In this document: piece after piece, positions 32,752 to 42,046 of the stretch | How positions within the stretch are numbered: position 1 is the first letter of the stretch | Layout of the letters: every line of letters starts with the position of its first letter | Origin: Brevibacterium ravenspurgense | Lineage (GTDB): Bacteria; Actinomycetota; Actinomycetes; Actinomycetales; Brevibacteriaceae | DNA: 64,000 nucleotides | Assembly (NCBI RefSeq): GCF_001584615.1 | Contig: NZ_LQQC01000007.1 | Coordinates: forward strand, 40,221-104,220 | Direction of reading: 5' to 3' | Translations under genes and position numbers: made by a program | Notes under the pieces: model-generated | What the model was told of the DNA's origin: nothing | Databases searched by the model: none | What the model saw: only the letters and a program-made list of their open reading frames with translations

Positions 32752-35448
32752 ATGAGCAATGACAAGAGGCTTTCGGCCAAGCAGCCCTTCGGCGGCCCGA
32801 ACGCAGACACCTCTGACCGGATTGCGGCCATCACCCCGCAGCGCGGTGTCATCGGGCATGCGGTTCTTGAAGCCGCGACGTGGCTGGCCGTGATGTCCTC
32901 TGTCCTGCTGACGTATTCTCTGGCCGGTGTCGTGGGCTTTGCATCTTCGGCCCGCGGGGGCGCGCTCGCAGCCGTTGTGCAGCGCGAAGCTGATGGCGAC
33001 TTCAACCGCAATTTCGCCAATCCTGCGTACTTGGCGGTCATCGTGCTTTTGGGCATTGGAAGTTTCCTGCCGCTCAAGCGGGTCCGCTCGATGGAGTTTT
33101 CGCAGCGCACTCTGATTCTGACCATCACGTCCGTGCTGACGGGCATCACCCTTATTGTCTTCGGCGTGTACTCAACTGTGTGGATGGGTGCGATTGCCGC
33201 GTTGTTCCTCGGTGCGCTGATTTCTCTGCAGGTCATTCACACCCCGGAACTGCACACCAAGCCCTGGCGTGCAGGCACCGTGTCTGCGGTGATCTTCTTC
33301 TTCATCGGCGCAGTCGCCCAGATTCGGGCGGGCATCGGCGCCGGCATGCCCGCCGTGCCATGGACGGTCTTCGCTTCCGGCATTGTCATCATCCTGGCCG
33401 GTGTGCTCATCATCGTTTCGCCGCTGCAGCGCTCTCGCATTCCCTCCACCGGGGCGTTCCCGCTGACCCGTGCGCTGCAGCAGGCTCGCGCCCACGTGGA
33501 TGTCGGTGCACCGTGGCCGGTATACGCGCTGTTCGGCGTGATCGGCTCAATTTTCGTGGTGATTGTGCCTACTGCTTCTGACGAATCGTTCGGCATCATG
33601 AGCCTCGGGCTCATGGTGTGTGCCGTTCTGGTCGGTTGGGCTGCCGGGTACGAGGCGGGGCCGACTTTCGCTCCCGGCATGACCCGGCCCAGGCTCACCG
33701 CCTTTTCGCTTATCGGCGCGGGCGTTCTCGCCATTCTCGGCGGCATGGTTCACGAAGTCTCCGGCACTGCGCTGCTGTTCGCCGCGGCTGCCTTCGCCGT
33801 CGGTGTGGGCGTGCGGGCGCAGGACTACCAGATTTCACGGCGCATCGGCCTGGGCATCGGTGCCATCATCACACTGCTCATCCTCAGCCTGGACGCACGC
33901 TTCACAGTCGTGCTGAGCGAAGCCTCAACCTGGAACATCACTGGCTCTGCAGTCGCAGTGTCCAGCGTTGGGCTCCTGGCCACCGTCGGCGGCATCATCG
34001 CGCTGTTCCTGTTCTCACCCACCGGTATTCACGGCATCGGCGTCGACATCGTCCACGCGTTCCGCACGCGGACAGCAGACGGGCAACCGGGTCAGTCTGC
34101 CGGTTCTGCAGGCGCGCACGGCCCCAAACAGCCGCACGCACCGGCCGCACCTGCTGGGCACGGTGGGCAGGCGGCTCAGTCCGGTGGCGGCCTGCAGACG
34201 CCCTCCGTGCGGACTGCGCAGAGCGGTTTCTTCATCGCGGTCGAAGGTCCCGACGGTTCGGGCAAGACAACGCAGATCGACTTCATCCGCAAGCACTTGG
34301 CCGACCGCGGCCTGCACAATGTCGAAACCACCCGCGAACCCGGCGGCACCGACAAGGGCAAGCAGATCCGCGCCGCAATTCTCGACGGCCAGGGAGTCAC
34401 CCCGAAGTCCGAGGCGCTGCTGTACGCCGCCGACAGGTCACACCACGTGGCCTCGCTGATCGACCCCACCCTGAGGTCCGGCGGAGTCGTCGTCACCGAC
34501 CGCTACATCGACTCCTCGCTTGCCTACCAGGCGGCCGGCCGCGAACTTGCAGAAGAAGACATCTTCGCCCTGTCCGCGTGGGGAACTGATGGGCTCATGC
34601 CCAATCTCACACTGCTGTTGGACATTTCCCCAGAAGCCTCCGCACAGCGCACATCACAGCGCGGCAATGAAAATCACCTGGACAAACAGTCCGCAGAGTT
34701 CCGTGGCCGAGTGCGCGCACGTTTCCTGTCTCTTGCGGAAGAAAACCCGCACCGCTACGTGGTCATCAACGCCGATCAGCCCGCACAGAAGGTCTCTGAG
34801 GACATCGCCGCGGCTCTCGATGCGGCACTTGATGCTGCGGGCCTGGGCCGCAGGCCGCAGGCGCAGCAGCCGGGCTCGCAAACGCAGCGACGCTCCTCAG
34901 CGGATCTGCTGACATCGGACGATCCCGATGCCACACAGGCCATGCCTTCGCTCGAAGCTGAGAATGTTCCTGCCGAATCAGAGCAGCGCTCACAGGGCGC
35001 GTCTGGCCAGTCAGCTGCGGCGCAGGGTCCGGCGGTTTCGCAGATGCCCGTCGTGAAACCGGCAGAAGAACAGCAGAAGGCAGCTGACGGATCGCAGGAA
35101 GCAAGCGAAGGCCAGAAGCCAGCTGACGTTCAGTCGAAACCCGCGAAGGAACAGCAGGAGTCCGCTGAACCGGAACACGTCGAAACCGCTGCGGGCAGTG
35201 CTGAAAGCGCTGACACTGCCGCAGACTCTGACAGCAGTGTTCCGCCGAAGCCGGAAGCGAAACCTGCTCCCGTGCCGGAAGCTGACACGATCCTTCCGGA
35301 CACACCGTCTGTGAGCGCTGACGACGATGCCGCAACTCGCATCCTGCCGTCCCAGCCGGAACAAAGCGCTGAAAAGCTGCGCAAACAGGCGGAAATCGAG
35401 CGTCAGGCGCGTGAACGTCTACGTCAGGCCCGCAGGGGCAAACGGTGA
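32752..35448 (+). CDS. tmk: Thymidylate kinase fused to 12-TM membrane domain
   Basis: 898 residues in three parts. Residues 1-440 form about 12 membrane helices in an MFS-like layout; 490-700 are dTMP kinase with P-loop VEGPDGSGKTTQ, TREPGG and VVTDRYIDSSLAYQ; 700-898 are a disordered acidic tail rich in Glu, Gln, Ala and Pro ending in a basic helix. The kinase makes dTDP from dTMP. Such fusions are known in some actinobacteria (Streptomyces, from memory), so it is real rather than an error, and the frame has no break. ATG 32752 follows AGGAGG. GTGA overlap with holB. Confidence 0.88.
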   Translation: MSNDKRLSAKQPFGGPNADTSDRIAAITPQRGVIGHAVLEAATWLAVMSSVLLTYSLAGVVGFASSARGGALAAVVQREADGDFNRNFANPAYLAVIVLLGIGSFLPLKRVRSMEFSQRTLILTITSVLTGITLIVFGVYSTVWMGAIAALFLGALISLQVIHTPELHTKPWRAGTVSAVIFFFIGAVAQIRAGIGAGMPAVPWTVFASGIVIILAGVLIIVSPLQRSRIPSTGAFPLTRALQQARAHVDVGAPWPVYALFGVIGSIFVVIVPTASDESFGIMSLGLMVCAVLVGWAAGYEAGPTFAPGMTRPRLTAFSLIGAGVLAILGGMVHEVSGTALLFAAAAFAVGVGVRAQDYQISRRIGLGIGAIITLLILSLDARFTVVLSEASTWNITGSAVAVSSVGLLATVGGIIALFLFSPTGIHGIGVDIVHAFRTRTADGQPGQSAGSAGAHGPKQPHAPAAPAGHGGQAAQSGGGLQTPSVRTAQSGFFIAVEGPDGSGKTTQIDFIRKHLADRGLHNVETTREPGGTDKGKQIRAAILDGQGVTPKSEALLYAADRSHHVASLIDPTLRSGGVVVTDRYIDSSLAYQAAGRELAEEDIFALSAWGTDGLMPNLTLLLDISPEASAQRTSQRGNENHLDKQSAEFRGRVRARFLSLAEENPHRYVVINADQPAQKVSEDIAAALDAALDAAGLGRRPQAQQPGSQTQRRSSADLLTSDDPDATQAMPSLEAENVPAESEQRSQGASGQSAAAQGPAVSQMPVVKPAEEQQKAADGSQEASEGQKPADVQSKPAKEQQESAEPEHVETAAGSAESADTAADSDSSVPPKPEAKPAPVPEADTILPDTPSVSADDDAATRILPSQPEQSAEKLRKQAEIERQARERLRQARRGKR

Positions 35449-36599
35449 GTGTGTGGGACGACCTCGTCGGCCAAGAAGCAGCCATCAGCGAACTGTCCGC
35501 TGCTGCTGCCGGCCAGGGGATGACACACGCGTGGCTCATCACCGGCCCACCCGGTTCGGGCCGATCAAATGCGGCCCGGGCCTTCGCCGCCGCGCTGCTC
35601 ACTGAGGACCACGGCGCAAGCCTCAGCCCGGAGGCTCAGCGAGCCCTGTCCGGCACGCACGAATCGATGACAATGCTGCGCACCCAAAAATCCGTCATTT
35701 CGATTGACGAAGTGCGCCAGCTGGTCAGCACCTCGCAAAGCTCACCGGTCAACGCCGATTGGCGCGTCATCATCATCGAAGACGCTGACCGTATGGCTGA
35801 GCGCACCTCCAACGTACTGCTCAAAGCCATCGAAGAACCACCGCCGACCACGGTGTGGATCCTCTGCGCGCCCAGCCCCGAAGACGTCCTGACCACCATC
35901 CGGTCGCGCTGCCGGACCGTGGGCCTGCGCATCCCTCCGGCAGAAGCCGTCGCCCAGCTGCTGGTCAACCGCGACGGCGTCGACCCCGAGCGAGCCAAAT
36001 GGGCTGCTGCCGCCGCCCAAAACCACATCGGACGGGCCAAACATCTGGCACTTGACGACGATGCGGCGCAGGCTCGCCGCCGAATCCTCGAAATCCCTCA
36101 GCGGCTCACATCCGTCGGCGCAACAGTGCGGCTGGCGGGTCGAACGGTCGAAGCGGCGTCCGAACGCGCGGAAGAGCGCACAAAAGCCCGCTCAGAAAAG
36201 GAACGCGCTGAACTGCTTGAAACCTTGGGAGTCGAACCCGGCAAAGCAGTGCCGCCAGCTCTGCGCCCGCAGGTAAAGAAATTAGAAGAAGAACAGAAGC
36301 GTCGAGCAGTTCGCGCACGGGCTGACGAACTCGACTCGATCATGCTGGAACTTCTTTCGCTGTACCGCGATGTTCTGCTGACCCAGCTGGGCAGCGGCGA
36401 CACACTCATCAACATCAGCGAAGCCGAACTCATCCGCGAAATCGCTGCACAAGACGACGCCACAACTACGCTCAAGCGCATCAACGTGCTTGAACTGGCC
36501 CGCGAACGCCTGCAGACCAACACCGCACCCCTGCTGATCGTCGAAGCCGCGTTCATTGGTCTGGCCAACCCCTGGCTGGAAACTCACACGACGCTCTGA
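35445..36599 (+). CDS. holB: DNA polymerase III subunit delta'
   Basis: 384 residues of the clamp-loader delta' subunit. Walker A-like GPPGSGRSNAARAF (the Lys is replaced by Arg, in line with a subunit that need not hydrolyse ATP), SRC-type region (TTIRSRCRTVGLRIP), and a helical C-terminus (about 250-384). It lacks the zinc cysteines of longer homologues in the usual place. GTG start overlaps the tmk stop, so tmk and holB are one unit. Confidence 0.9.
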   Translation: MSVWDDLVGQEAAISELSAAAAGQGMTHAWLITGPPGSGRSNAARAFAAALLTEDHGASLSPEAQRALSGTHESMTMLRTQKSVISIDEVRQLVSTSQSSPVNADWRVIIIEDADRMAERTSNVLLKAIEEPPPTTVWILCAPSPEDVLTTIRSRCRTVGLRIPPAEAVAQLLVNRDGVDPERAKWAAAAAQNHIGRAKHLALDDDAAQARRRILEIPQRLTSVGATVRLAGRTVEAASERAEERTKARSEKERAELLETLGVEPGKAVPPALRPQVKKLEEEQKRRAVRARADELDSIMLELLSLYRDVLLTQLGSGDTLINISEAELIREIAAQDDATTTLKRINVLELARERLQTNTAPLLIVEAAFIGLANPWLETHTTL

Positions 36600-36689
36600 G
36601 CCGATGCCCTGAGTCCGCGCGCTCGGGAGCAGTACGCAGGAACGGCGCTGCCAGCAAACGGAGCCCCGCATAGCACCTGCCGCACCACA

Positions 36690-38300
36690 TCACCTCAGCG
36701 AACGGGCGGCTTCCACAAGCCGGCGAAGCCCCGTGTGCAGTTCGTCCTCCGGCCCGCCGAAGCCCACAACAATCCCATCCGGCAGTCCACCGTCACCCAC
36801 ACCGCCAGGCCCCTGCCCAGCCCAGTACTCCGACAGCGGCTGCACCCGAACCCCGTGCGATTGAGCCGCGGCAACCAGCTCAGCTTCCGGCAGATCGACC
36901 GTGACAACAGCGGCGAGGCCGCCCGGCACCTCGTCAACATGGAATCCGGGAACCCGCCCCAGCACCGTCCGCACAACATCCAACTTGATCCGATGCTGTG
37001 CGCGCACCGCCGCCGCGTGACGTTCCAAACCACCCGACTCAATGAGTCCAGCCACTGCCCGCTGCAGAATCCGGCTCACCGGCGCTCCCAGCTGTGCGCG
37101 CAGAACCGCAAGATCCTCGATCCACTTCACCGGCACGTGCAGGTGGCCCAAAGCAATGCCGGGGCTGATGAGCGACGCCAATGATGACAGCAGAACGACC
37201 GGTGCGCGCTCCGAAACCGCAAGCCCAGCCAAAGTCGGCAAAGGCGCTGCGTCCCATCGGAACTCGGCGGTGTGATCATCCTCGATCACAGTGAAACCAT
37301 GCGCTTCGGCTGCAGCCAATACCGCCAGGCGCCTGGCCAGCGGCAGCGAACCGCCCAGCGGGTACTGGTGCGACGGCGTCACAATGAGCGCGTCCAGACC
37401 ATCTGGGATCTGCTCGGGAACCAGCCCGTGATCGTCAACGGGCACAGGAATCAGCAGGTGCCCCAAAGCCTCGACAGCTCGTCGCAGGCCCGGATACCCG
37501 GGGGACTCAATGCCGATGTTCAGCACTGGCCGTCCAACTGACACTGCCGACCCGGTCGCGTCTCCACCTCGTCCCATCCGGTGCTGCAGACAGTCCAGAA
37601 CCAGGCGAAGGCCGTCGCGAGCACCCGCGGTGACGACAACTCGCTCGGCAGAGGCGGGCATACCGCGCACACGCCGCAGCCGGTCGGCAAAAGCGACTCG
37701 CAGTTCGGCAAGACCCAGTGGTTCTGAGCTCCCCTCCCGGAAGTCTTCTTCGGCTTCACGCGCGGCCGACCGCCAGGCCGCCCGCCACGTGGGCGACACC
37801 ACCCCAGAGCCGTCCACACGGGAGGGCAGGAGGCTGATTGACGAGGTGGAGCCCGCTCCTGCGCTGCCACGGCTGCTCCTGCGGGCCGCGTCGGTCTGGC
37901 CATTCGCACGGAACTCGTCGGCCGCTGCGCCTTCACTCTCACTTTCGCGAGATGCCCGAGGTGCCTGCCCGCGGTTGTGCGGCTTGGTTGGGGTCGGCGG
38001 GTGCTCGGCTGCCGCTGGGCGTGGGACCGCGGCGAGGTCGGGGCTGACGATCGTGCCAGAGCCTTCTGCCGACACAATGCACCCCTCAGCGGTCAGCTGT
38101 TCGTAGGCGGCGACGACGCTGCCACGGGATACTCCCGCCAGGCGGGCGAGGCTGCGGGTTGACGGCAGTTCGGATCCGGGAGCAAGAGTCCCGGTTTCGA
38201 TGAGTGCGCGCAGCTGACCGGCGATCTGAACGGGAAGCGAAACGCCTGTGCTGCGGTCAACAGAAACCGGAAGCGTCACTGGGCGAGGGGCGCGGGCCAT
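36690..38300 (-). CDS. pdxR: PdxR-like MocR/GntR regulator with aminotransferase domain lacking the PLP lysine
   Basis: 536 residues: GntR winged helix (PVQIAGQLRALIETGTLAPG, STRSLARLAGVSRGSVVAAY), a 90-residue linker, then an aminotransferase-fold sensor domain (VTPSHQYPLGG, VIEDDHTAEFRWD). In PLP-binding members the cofactor lysine lies in an SKxLxPxxRxG motif; here the same place reads SLASLISPGIALG (37146-37200), so both the lysine and the arginine are missing and the Tyr of EDDY is His. It faces pdxS across a short intergenic region, which fits a PLP-biosynthesis regulator. Start taken at ATG 38300. Confidence 0.8.
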   Translation of the reverse strand: MARAPRPVTLPVSVDRSTGVSLPVQIAGQLRALIETGTLAPGSELPSTRSLARLAGVSRGSVVAAYEQLTAEGCIVSAEGSGTIVSPDLAAVPRPAAAEHPPTPTKPHNRGQAPRASRESESEGAAADEFRANGQTDAARRSSRGSAGAGSTSSISLLPSRVDGSGVVSPTWRAAWRSAAREAEEDFREGSSEPLGLAELRVAFADRLRRVRGMPASAERVVVTAGARDGLRLVLDCLQHRMGRGGDATGSAVSVGRPVLNIGIESPGYPGLRRAVEALGHLLIPVPVDDHGLVPEQIPDGLDALIVTPSHQYPLGGSLPLARRLAVLAAAEAHGFTVIEDDHTAEFRWDAAPLPTLAGLAVSERAPVVLLSSLASLISPGIALGHLHVPVKWIEDLAVLRAQLGAPVSRILQRAVAGLIESGGLERHAAAVRAQHRIKLDVVRTVLGRVPGFHVDEVPGGLAAVVTVDLPEAELVAAAQSHGVRVQPLSEYWAGQGPGGVGDGGLPDGIVVGFGGPEDELHTGLRRLVEAARSLR

Positions 38301-38304
38301 GCTC

Positions 38305-38337
38305 AGACAGTAGCCGCCCACTGTCTAAGTGGTCTAA
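38305..38337. promoter_or_regulatory. Likely PdxR operator between pdxR and pdxS
   Basis: TAAGTGGTCTA at 38326-38336 matches 10 of 11 bases of the Corynebacterium PdxR motif AAAGTGGW(T)CTA as I recall it. It sits beside a direct repeat GTCTAAGTGGTCTAA and an inverted repeat AGACAGT/ACTGTCT (38305-38311, 38320-38326). It is 145 bases before pdxS and directly ahead of the regulator gene. Confidence 0.6.
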
Positions 38338-38481
38338 TGCTGGGATGCAGAACTGGACCTGGCTTTGATCCGCTTTACGGGCCACGATGGGCGAAGTCAC
38401 ATCAGTTGGCCGCCCCGGCACAGTGCCGCAAATGTCGCAGGCATCGCACGCCCAAGCGGCCGAAGCCCGAAAGGATTTCCC

Positions 38482-39393
38482 ATGGCAGCACCCGGACATC
38501 AGACAGCCGCTCAGTCGAGCATGGTCAAGCGAGGCCTGGCAGACCAGTTCAAGGGCGGCGTCATCATGGACGTCGTCACTGCCGAGCAAGCTCACATTGC
38601 CGCTGATGCCGGTGCGTGTGCCGTCATGGCCCTTGAACGCGTGCCTGCCGACATCCGCGCGCAGGGCGGTGTGGCCCGCATGTCCGACCCGGACCTCATC
38701 GACTCGATCATCGAAGCCGTTGACGTGCCCGTCATGGCCAAGGCCCGCATCGGCCATCAGGTCGAAGCGCAGGTGCTGCAGTCGCTCGGTGTGGACTTCG
38801 TTGACGAATCCGAAGTTCTCAGCCCCGCCGACTACGTCAACCACATCGACAAGCACGCTTTCGACGTTCCGTTTGTCTGCGGTGCCACCAACCTGGGTGA
38901 AGCGCTGCGCCGCATCAACGAGGGTGCCGCCATGATCCGCTCCAAGGGTGAGGCCGGCACGGGCGATGTTTCGGAAGCCACCAAGCACATCCGCACGCTC
39001 AACCGCGAAATCAACGAAATCGCAGCCCTGTGCGAAAACGCGCCCGACGAACTCTACGTCCGCGCGAAGGAACTCCAGGCGCCGTACGAACTGGTCGTCG
39101 AAACCGCCCGTGAGCGTCGCCTGCCGGTCCCGCTGCTGGTTGCCGGCGGTGTCGCCACCCCGGCTGATGCCGCGTTCATGATGCAGCTGGGTGCTGACGG
39201 CGTGTTCGTCGGTTCGGGCATTTTCAAGTCCGGCAACCCCGAAGCACGCGCCAAGGCCATCGTGACCGCCGTGCAGAACTACAACGACCCGACCGTCATC
39301 GCGGATGTGTCTCGCGGCCTGGGCGAGGCGATGGTCGGCATCAACGTCGCAGACCTTCCCGCGCCGCACCGCCTGGCCGAACGCGGTTGGTGA
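38482..39393 (+). CDS. pdxS: Pyridoxal 5'-phosphate synthase subunit PdxS
   Basis: 303 residues, the (beta/alpha)8 synthase that makes PLP from ribose 5-phosphate, glyceraldehyde 3-phosphate and ammonia from Pdx[50 protein letters not shown] (catalytic Lys) and the phosphate loop [14 protein letters not shown] are all intact. GAAAGGA precedes the ATG. No pdxT, the usual next gene, follows: a terminator and a minus-strand peptidase gene lie there instead. Confidence 0.95.
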   Translation: MAAPGHQTAAQSSMVKRGLADQFKGGVIMDVVTAEQAHIAADAGACAVMALERVPADIRAQGGVARMSDPDLIDSIIEAVDVPVMAKARIGHQVEAQVLQSLGVDFVDESEVLSPADYVNHIDKHAFDVPFVCGATNLGEALRRINEGAAMIRSKGEAGTGDVSEATKHIRTLNREINEIAALCENAPDELYVRAKELQAPYELVVETARERRLPVPLLVAGGVATPADAAFMMQLGADGVFVGSGIFKSGNPEARAKAIVTAVQNYNDPTVIADVSRGLGEAMVGINVADLPAPHRLAERGW

Positions 39394-39397
39394 GCCT

Positions 39398-39439
39398 TCT
39401 GGGCTGACCCGGGCCCAGCACGGCCCGTGTCAGCCCAGA
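39398..39439 (+). terminator. Hairpin after pdxS
   Basis: TCTGGGCTGAC (39398-39408) pairs with GTCAGCCCAGA (39429-39439). It lies between the convergent pdxS and M20 peptidase genes and would stop pdxS transcription as a single-gene unit. Confidence 0.6.
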
Positions 39440-39464
39440 GTAGCCTGGCTCAGTCCAGCCCGGC

Positions 39465-40592
39465 TCAGCTTGGCAGACCTTCTGTCAGCAGGTGTTCGAG
39501 CATGCCGGCGGTCAGCGTGGTGCGCGGACCGATCCAGTCGACGAGCGCGTGTTCGTCATCAGCGTGCGAACCCCCGCCGACCGTGCCGAGACCATCAACG
39601 GTGGGCACTCCGATACCGGCGGTGAAGTTGCCGTCGGACCCTCCGCCAACCGAAATCGGCCGTACTTCCGGCAGTCCCTGACTGTCGGCGATGTGCTGAG
39701 CCAGTTCGATCAGCGGTCGGCTGGAACGCTCTTCCATGGGCGGGCGGTTGATGCCGCCGGTCAGTTCGACCAGCGCCCCGGGCAGGTGAGGGGTGAGCGA
39801 ATGCAGTGCCGAATCGACGCGCAGCTGTTCGGCGACCGTCAGTGCGCGCGAATCAATGTCGAGCTGCGCCTCTGCCGGCACGGTGTTGGTTGTAGTGCCC
39901 GAGTGCATGGCAGTGGGGATGACGGACGTGCCGACTTCGGGATTGTTCAGGCGTTCAACTGTGAGGATCTGGTGGGCGGCTTCGACGGTGGCGTTGATGC
40001 CGCGTTCGGGTTCAACGCCCGCGTGGGCGGCCCGCCCGGTGATGTTCAGCCCGTAGAGTGCAACACCCTTGCGCGCGGCTTTGAGCTCACCATCTGGCCC
40101 GCCGGATTCGAAGACCAAGGCGGCCGAAGCCCCGTGGGCCTCCGTTTCGATCAGGTGGCGTGACGATGGTGAGCCGAGCTCCTCATCGCCGTTGATGAAG
40201 ATCGACAGCCCATCGAGTGAGCCGAGTTTCTTCTGCACGCGGGCGGCGGCGTACAGGGCGATGAGGTTGCCGCCCTTCATGTCGTCGGTGCCGGGGCCGG
40301 TGATGACGCCCTTGTTGACGGCAAACGGCATGGTGTCGAGCGTGCCGATGGGCCACACGGTGTCATGGTGGCCGATCATGACGACCTTCCGCGGCTGTGT
40401 GCCGAACCGCCACAGCAGGTGGGGAGTGTCGGAAACCGTGATGATTCGCGGCGCCACGCCCAGCAGTTCTTTGCCGACGGCGGCGTGAACTCTGGCGGAC
40501 TGTGACAGTGCGTAGTGGTCCATCGACGGTGATTCGCATTCCACTAGCGTGCGGAAATGGCGGATGAATCGGTCGAGTTCCGTGCTGTCCAC
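39465..40592 (-). CDS. M20 family metallopeptidase (carboxypeptidase G2-like)
   Basis: A 375-residue two-zinc peptidase/deacylase. Metal ligands: GHHDTVWP (His, Asp), GTDDMKGG (bridging Asp), NGDEELGSPSS (catalytic Glu and zinc Glu), ESGG (Asp/Glu position) and a late His in GGGSHADDEHA; dimerisation lid GRAAHAGVEPERGIN. Resembles CPG2, which removes C-terminal Glu from folates, and related amidases; substrate unknown. I place the start at GTG 40592 behind AGGGA; longer frames reach ATG 40652 or 40742 but those residues look non-coding and the last abuts the tRNA. Confidence 0.8.
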   Translation of the reverse strand: MDSTELDRFIRHFRTLVECESPSMDHYALSQSARVHAAVGKELLGVAPRIITVSDTPHLLWRFGTQPRKVVMIGHHDTVWPIGTLDTMPFAVNKGVITGPGTDDMKGGNLIALYAAARVQKKLGSLDGLSIFINGDEELGSPSSRHLIETEAHGASAALVFESGGPDGELKAARKGVALYGLNITGRAAHAGVEPERGINATVEAAHQILTVERLNNPEVGTSVIPTAMHSGTTTNTVPAEAQLDIDSRALTVAEQLRVDSALHSLTPHLPGALVELTGGINRPPMEERSSRPLIELAQHIADSQGLPEVRPISVGGGSDGNFTAGIGVPTVDGLGTVGGGSHADDEHALVDWIGPRTTLTAGMLEHLLTEGLPS

Positions 40593-40752
40593 TGGTGATT
40601 CCCTGTCCTGATTCTGCTTACTGTCGACTTGTGTGTGCGTGCCGCCTGTCATGCGGCTGGTGGGGTTGCCCCTTGTCACCTTACTGGGTGGGTGCGCGAG
40701 GGCTTTGTTCGTTTTGCTCTTGTCTTTGCGTTCGAGTATCATTTTCCGAGTT

Positions 40753-40825
40753 GCCGCCTTAGCTCAGTCGGCAGAGCGATTCACTCGTAATGAATAGGTC
40801 GCCGGTTCGATTCCGGCAGGCGGCT
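40753..40825 (+). tRNA. tRNA-Thr (anticodon CGU)
   Basis: 73 bases folding as a cloverleaf: acceptor GCCGCCT/AGGCGGC, D arm GCTC/GAGC, anticodon stem ATTCA/TGAAT with CGT at 40786-40788, T arm GCCGG TTCGATT CCGGC. The CCA is not encoded. Confidence 0.95.
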
Positions 40826-40833
40826 CGGCACAG

Positions 40834-40873
40834 AGAAGCTCCCCTTCCGAATTCAGAAGGGGAGCTTCTTTTT
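40834..40873 (+). terminator. Rho-independent terminator after tRNA-Thr
   Basis: AGAAGCTCCCCTTC (40834-40847) pairs with GAAGGGGAGCTTCT (40856-40869) over 14 bp, followed by a T tract. Confidence 0.92.
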
Positions 40874-41086
40874 GTCTCACGAGGCGCCGCTGGGCTTCGC
40901 GCTGTTCTCGCACCAATGTGCACGCGCTCGCCTCACCGGCCGTTCGGATGAATCCGGCCGCATCCTGCTCCTGGGTGGCAGGCCCGTCGAAGAGGAAATG
41001 CGCTCTCCGCCTCGTGTGCCGTGGGGGAGTGTGGTCCGGGTTACAGTAGGGTGCAGGAAAGGCAGACCTTCTACCGGGAGTGCTAC

Positions 41087-41986
41087 GTGAAGATCAGCGG
41101 AGACGTCGTCGTCGGAATCGACGGTTCTGGTTCAAGCCGCAAAGCGGCACAGTTCGCCGTGGACAACTTCGCGCAGGACGCTCCCATTGACCTTGTCACC
41201 GTCATCAAAACCGAACGCCCGGCAGGCGACTACGAACACAATCTGCCCGGCACTTTCTCAACCGTCGGAACGCCGGAAGAACGCGAAAAGGGCGAAGCTG
41301 CAATTGAGCGCGTCATGTCTAAACTCGACATTCCCGACGGCGCTTCAGTGAAATCCCGCGTGCTGTTCGGCGATCCGGCAGAAGAGCTCGACAGGTGCGG
41401 TATGGACGCCGGCCTGCTGGTCATCGGCCACCATGGATCAGACCAGCCCGTTGCAGGAAGGATCGGCACCGTCAGCCGCGGCTTGCCGGGACACGCGCTG
41501 TGCCCGGTTCTCATTCACCGACCCGTTGACGATTCTGAAGACAGCGAAGACGGCCGTGACGAACGCCCCGTCATCGTCGGCATGGACACCTCGGAGTATT
41601 CGGCGGTTGCCGCACTCGACGCAGCGGAATTTGCGCAGTGGGCGGGAGTCCCCCTCCAAGTGGTCGTCGCCACCGGAACTCTGGAAAACTCTGACCGGGC
41701 CAACTCGCAGGTCGACTTCGACCTCACGTGGCTGCGCTCAGAATTCCGCGACCTCAAGGCCTCCGCGAAGTTCGTCGAATCTTCCAACCCCGTCGAAGCG
41801 CTCGCTGAGGCTTCTGCCGACGCGCAGCTTCTGTGCATCGGCAAGCGCGGAGTGAACCTGTTCCACGGCATGGCGGTCCAGCTGGGCCGGGCCGCTGCCG
41901 GACTGGTGACCGAAGCGCGCAGCTCGCTGCTGCTGTCGACATTCCGCGACGACCCGCGCTTGGCCAGCCGCCGCATCATCAACTGA
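41087..41986 (+). CDS. Universal stress protein, tandem UspA domains
   Basis: 299 residues with two UspA domains (about 1-145 and 155-299). Domain 1 keeps the ATP loop G-2x-G-9x-G-[ST] (GHHGSDQPVAGRIGT); in domain 2 the spacing is broken (GKRGVNLFHGMAVQLG), so it may not bind ATP. Mycobacterial tandem Usps respond to hypoxia and dormancy; here only the family can be stated. GTG 41087 follows GGGAG. No neighbouring gene appears linked. Confidence 0.85.
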   Translation: MKISGDVVVGIDGSGSSRKAAQFAVDNFAQDAPIDLVTVIKTERPAGDYEHNLPGTFSTVGTPEEREKGEAAIERVMSKLDIPDGASVKSRVLFGDPAEELDRCGMDAGLLVIGHHGSDQPVAGRIGTVSRGLPGHALCPVLIHRPVDDSEDSEDGRDERPVIVGMDTSEYSAVAALDAAEFAQWAGVPLQVVVATGTLENSDRANSQVDFDLTWLRSEFRDLKASAKFVESSNPVEALAEASADAQLLCIGKRGVNLFHGMAVQLGRAAAGLVTEARSSLLLSTFRDDPRLASRRIIN

Positions 41987-42046
41987 CTGTCCACTGACAC
42001 TCCGCGCGACCGTGGTCTGCGTGTGCGCGGTGCTCCGCTGGGTGCT

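Noticed and set aside
40652..40742. Upstream ATG starts for the M20 peptidase
   Set aside because: They add Lys/Gln/Asn-rich residues outside the family's fold, lack ribosome sites, and the longest ends next to tRNA-Thr.
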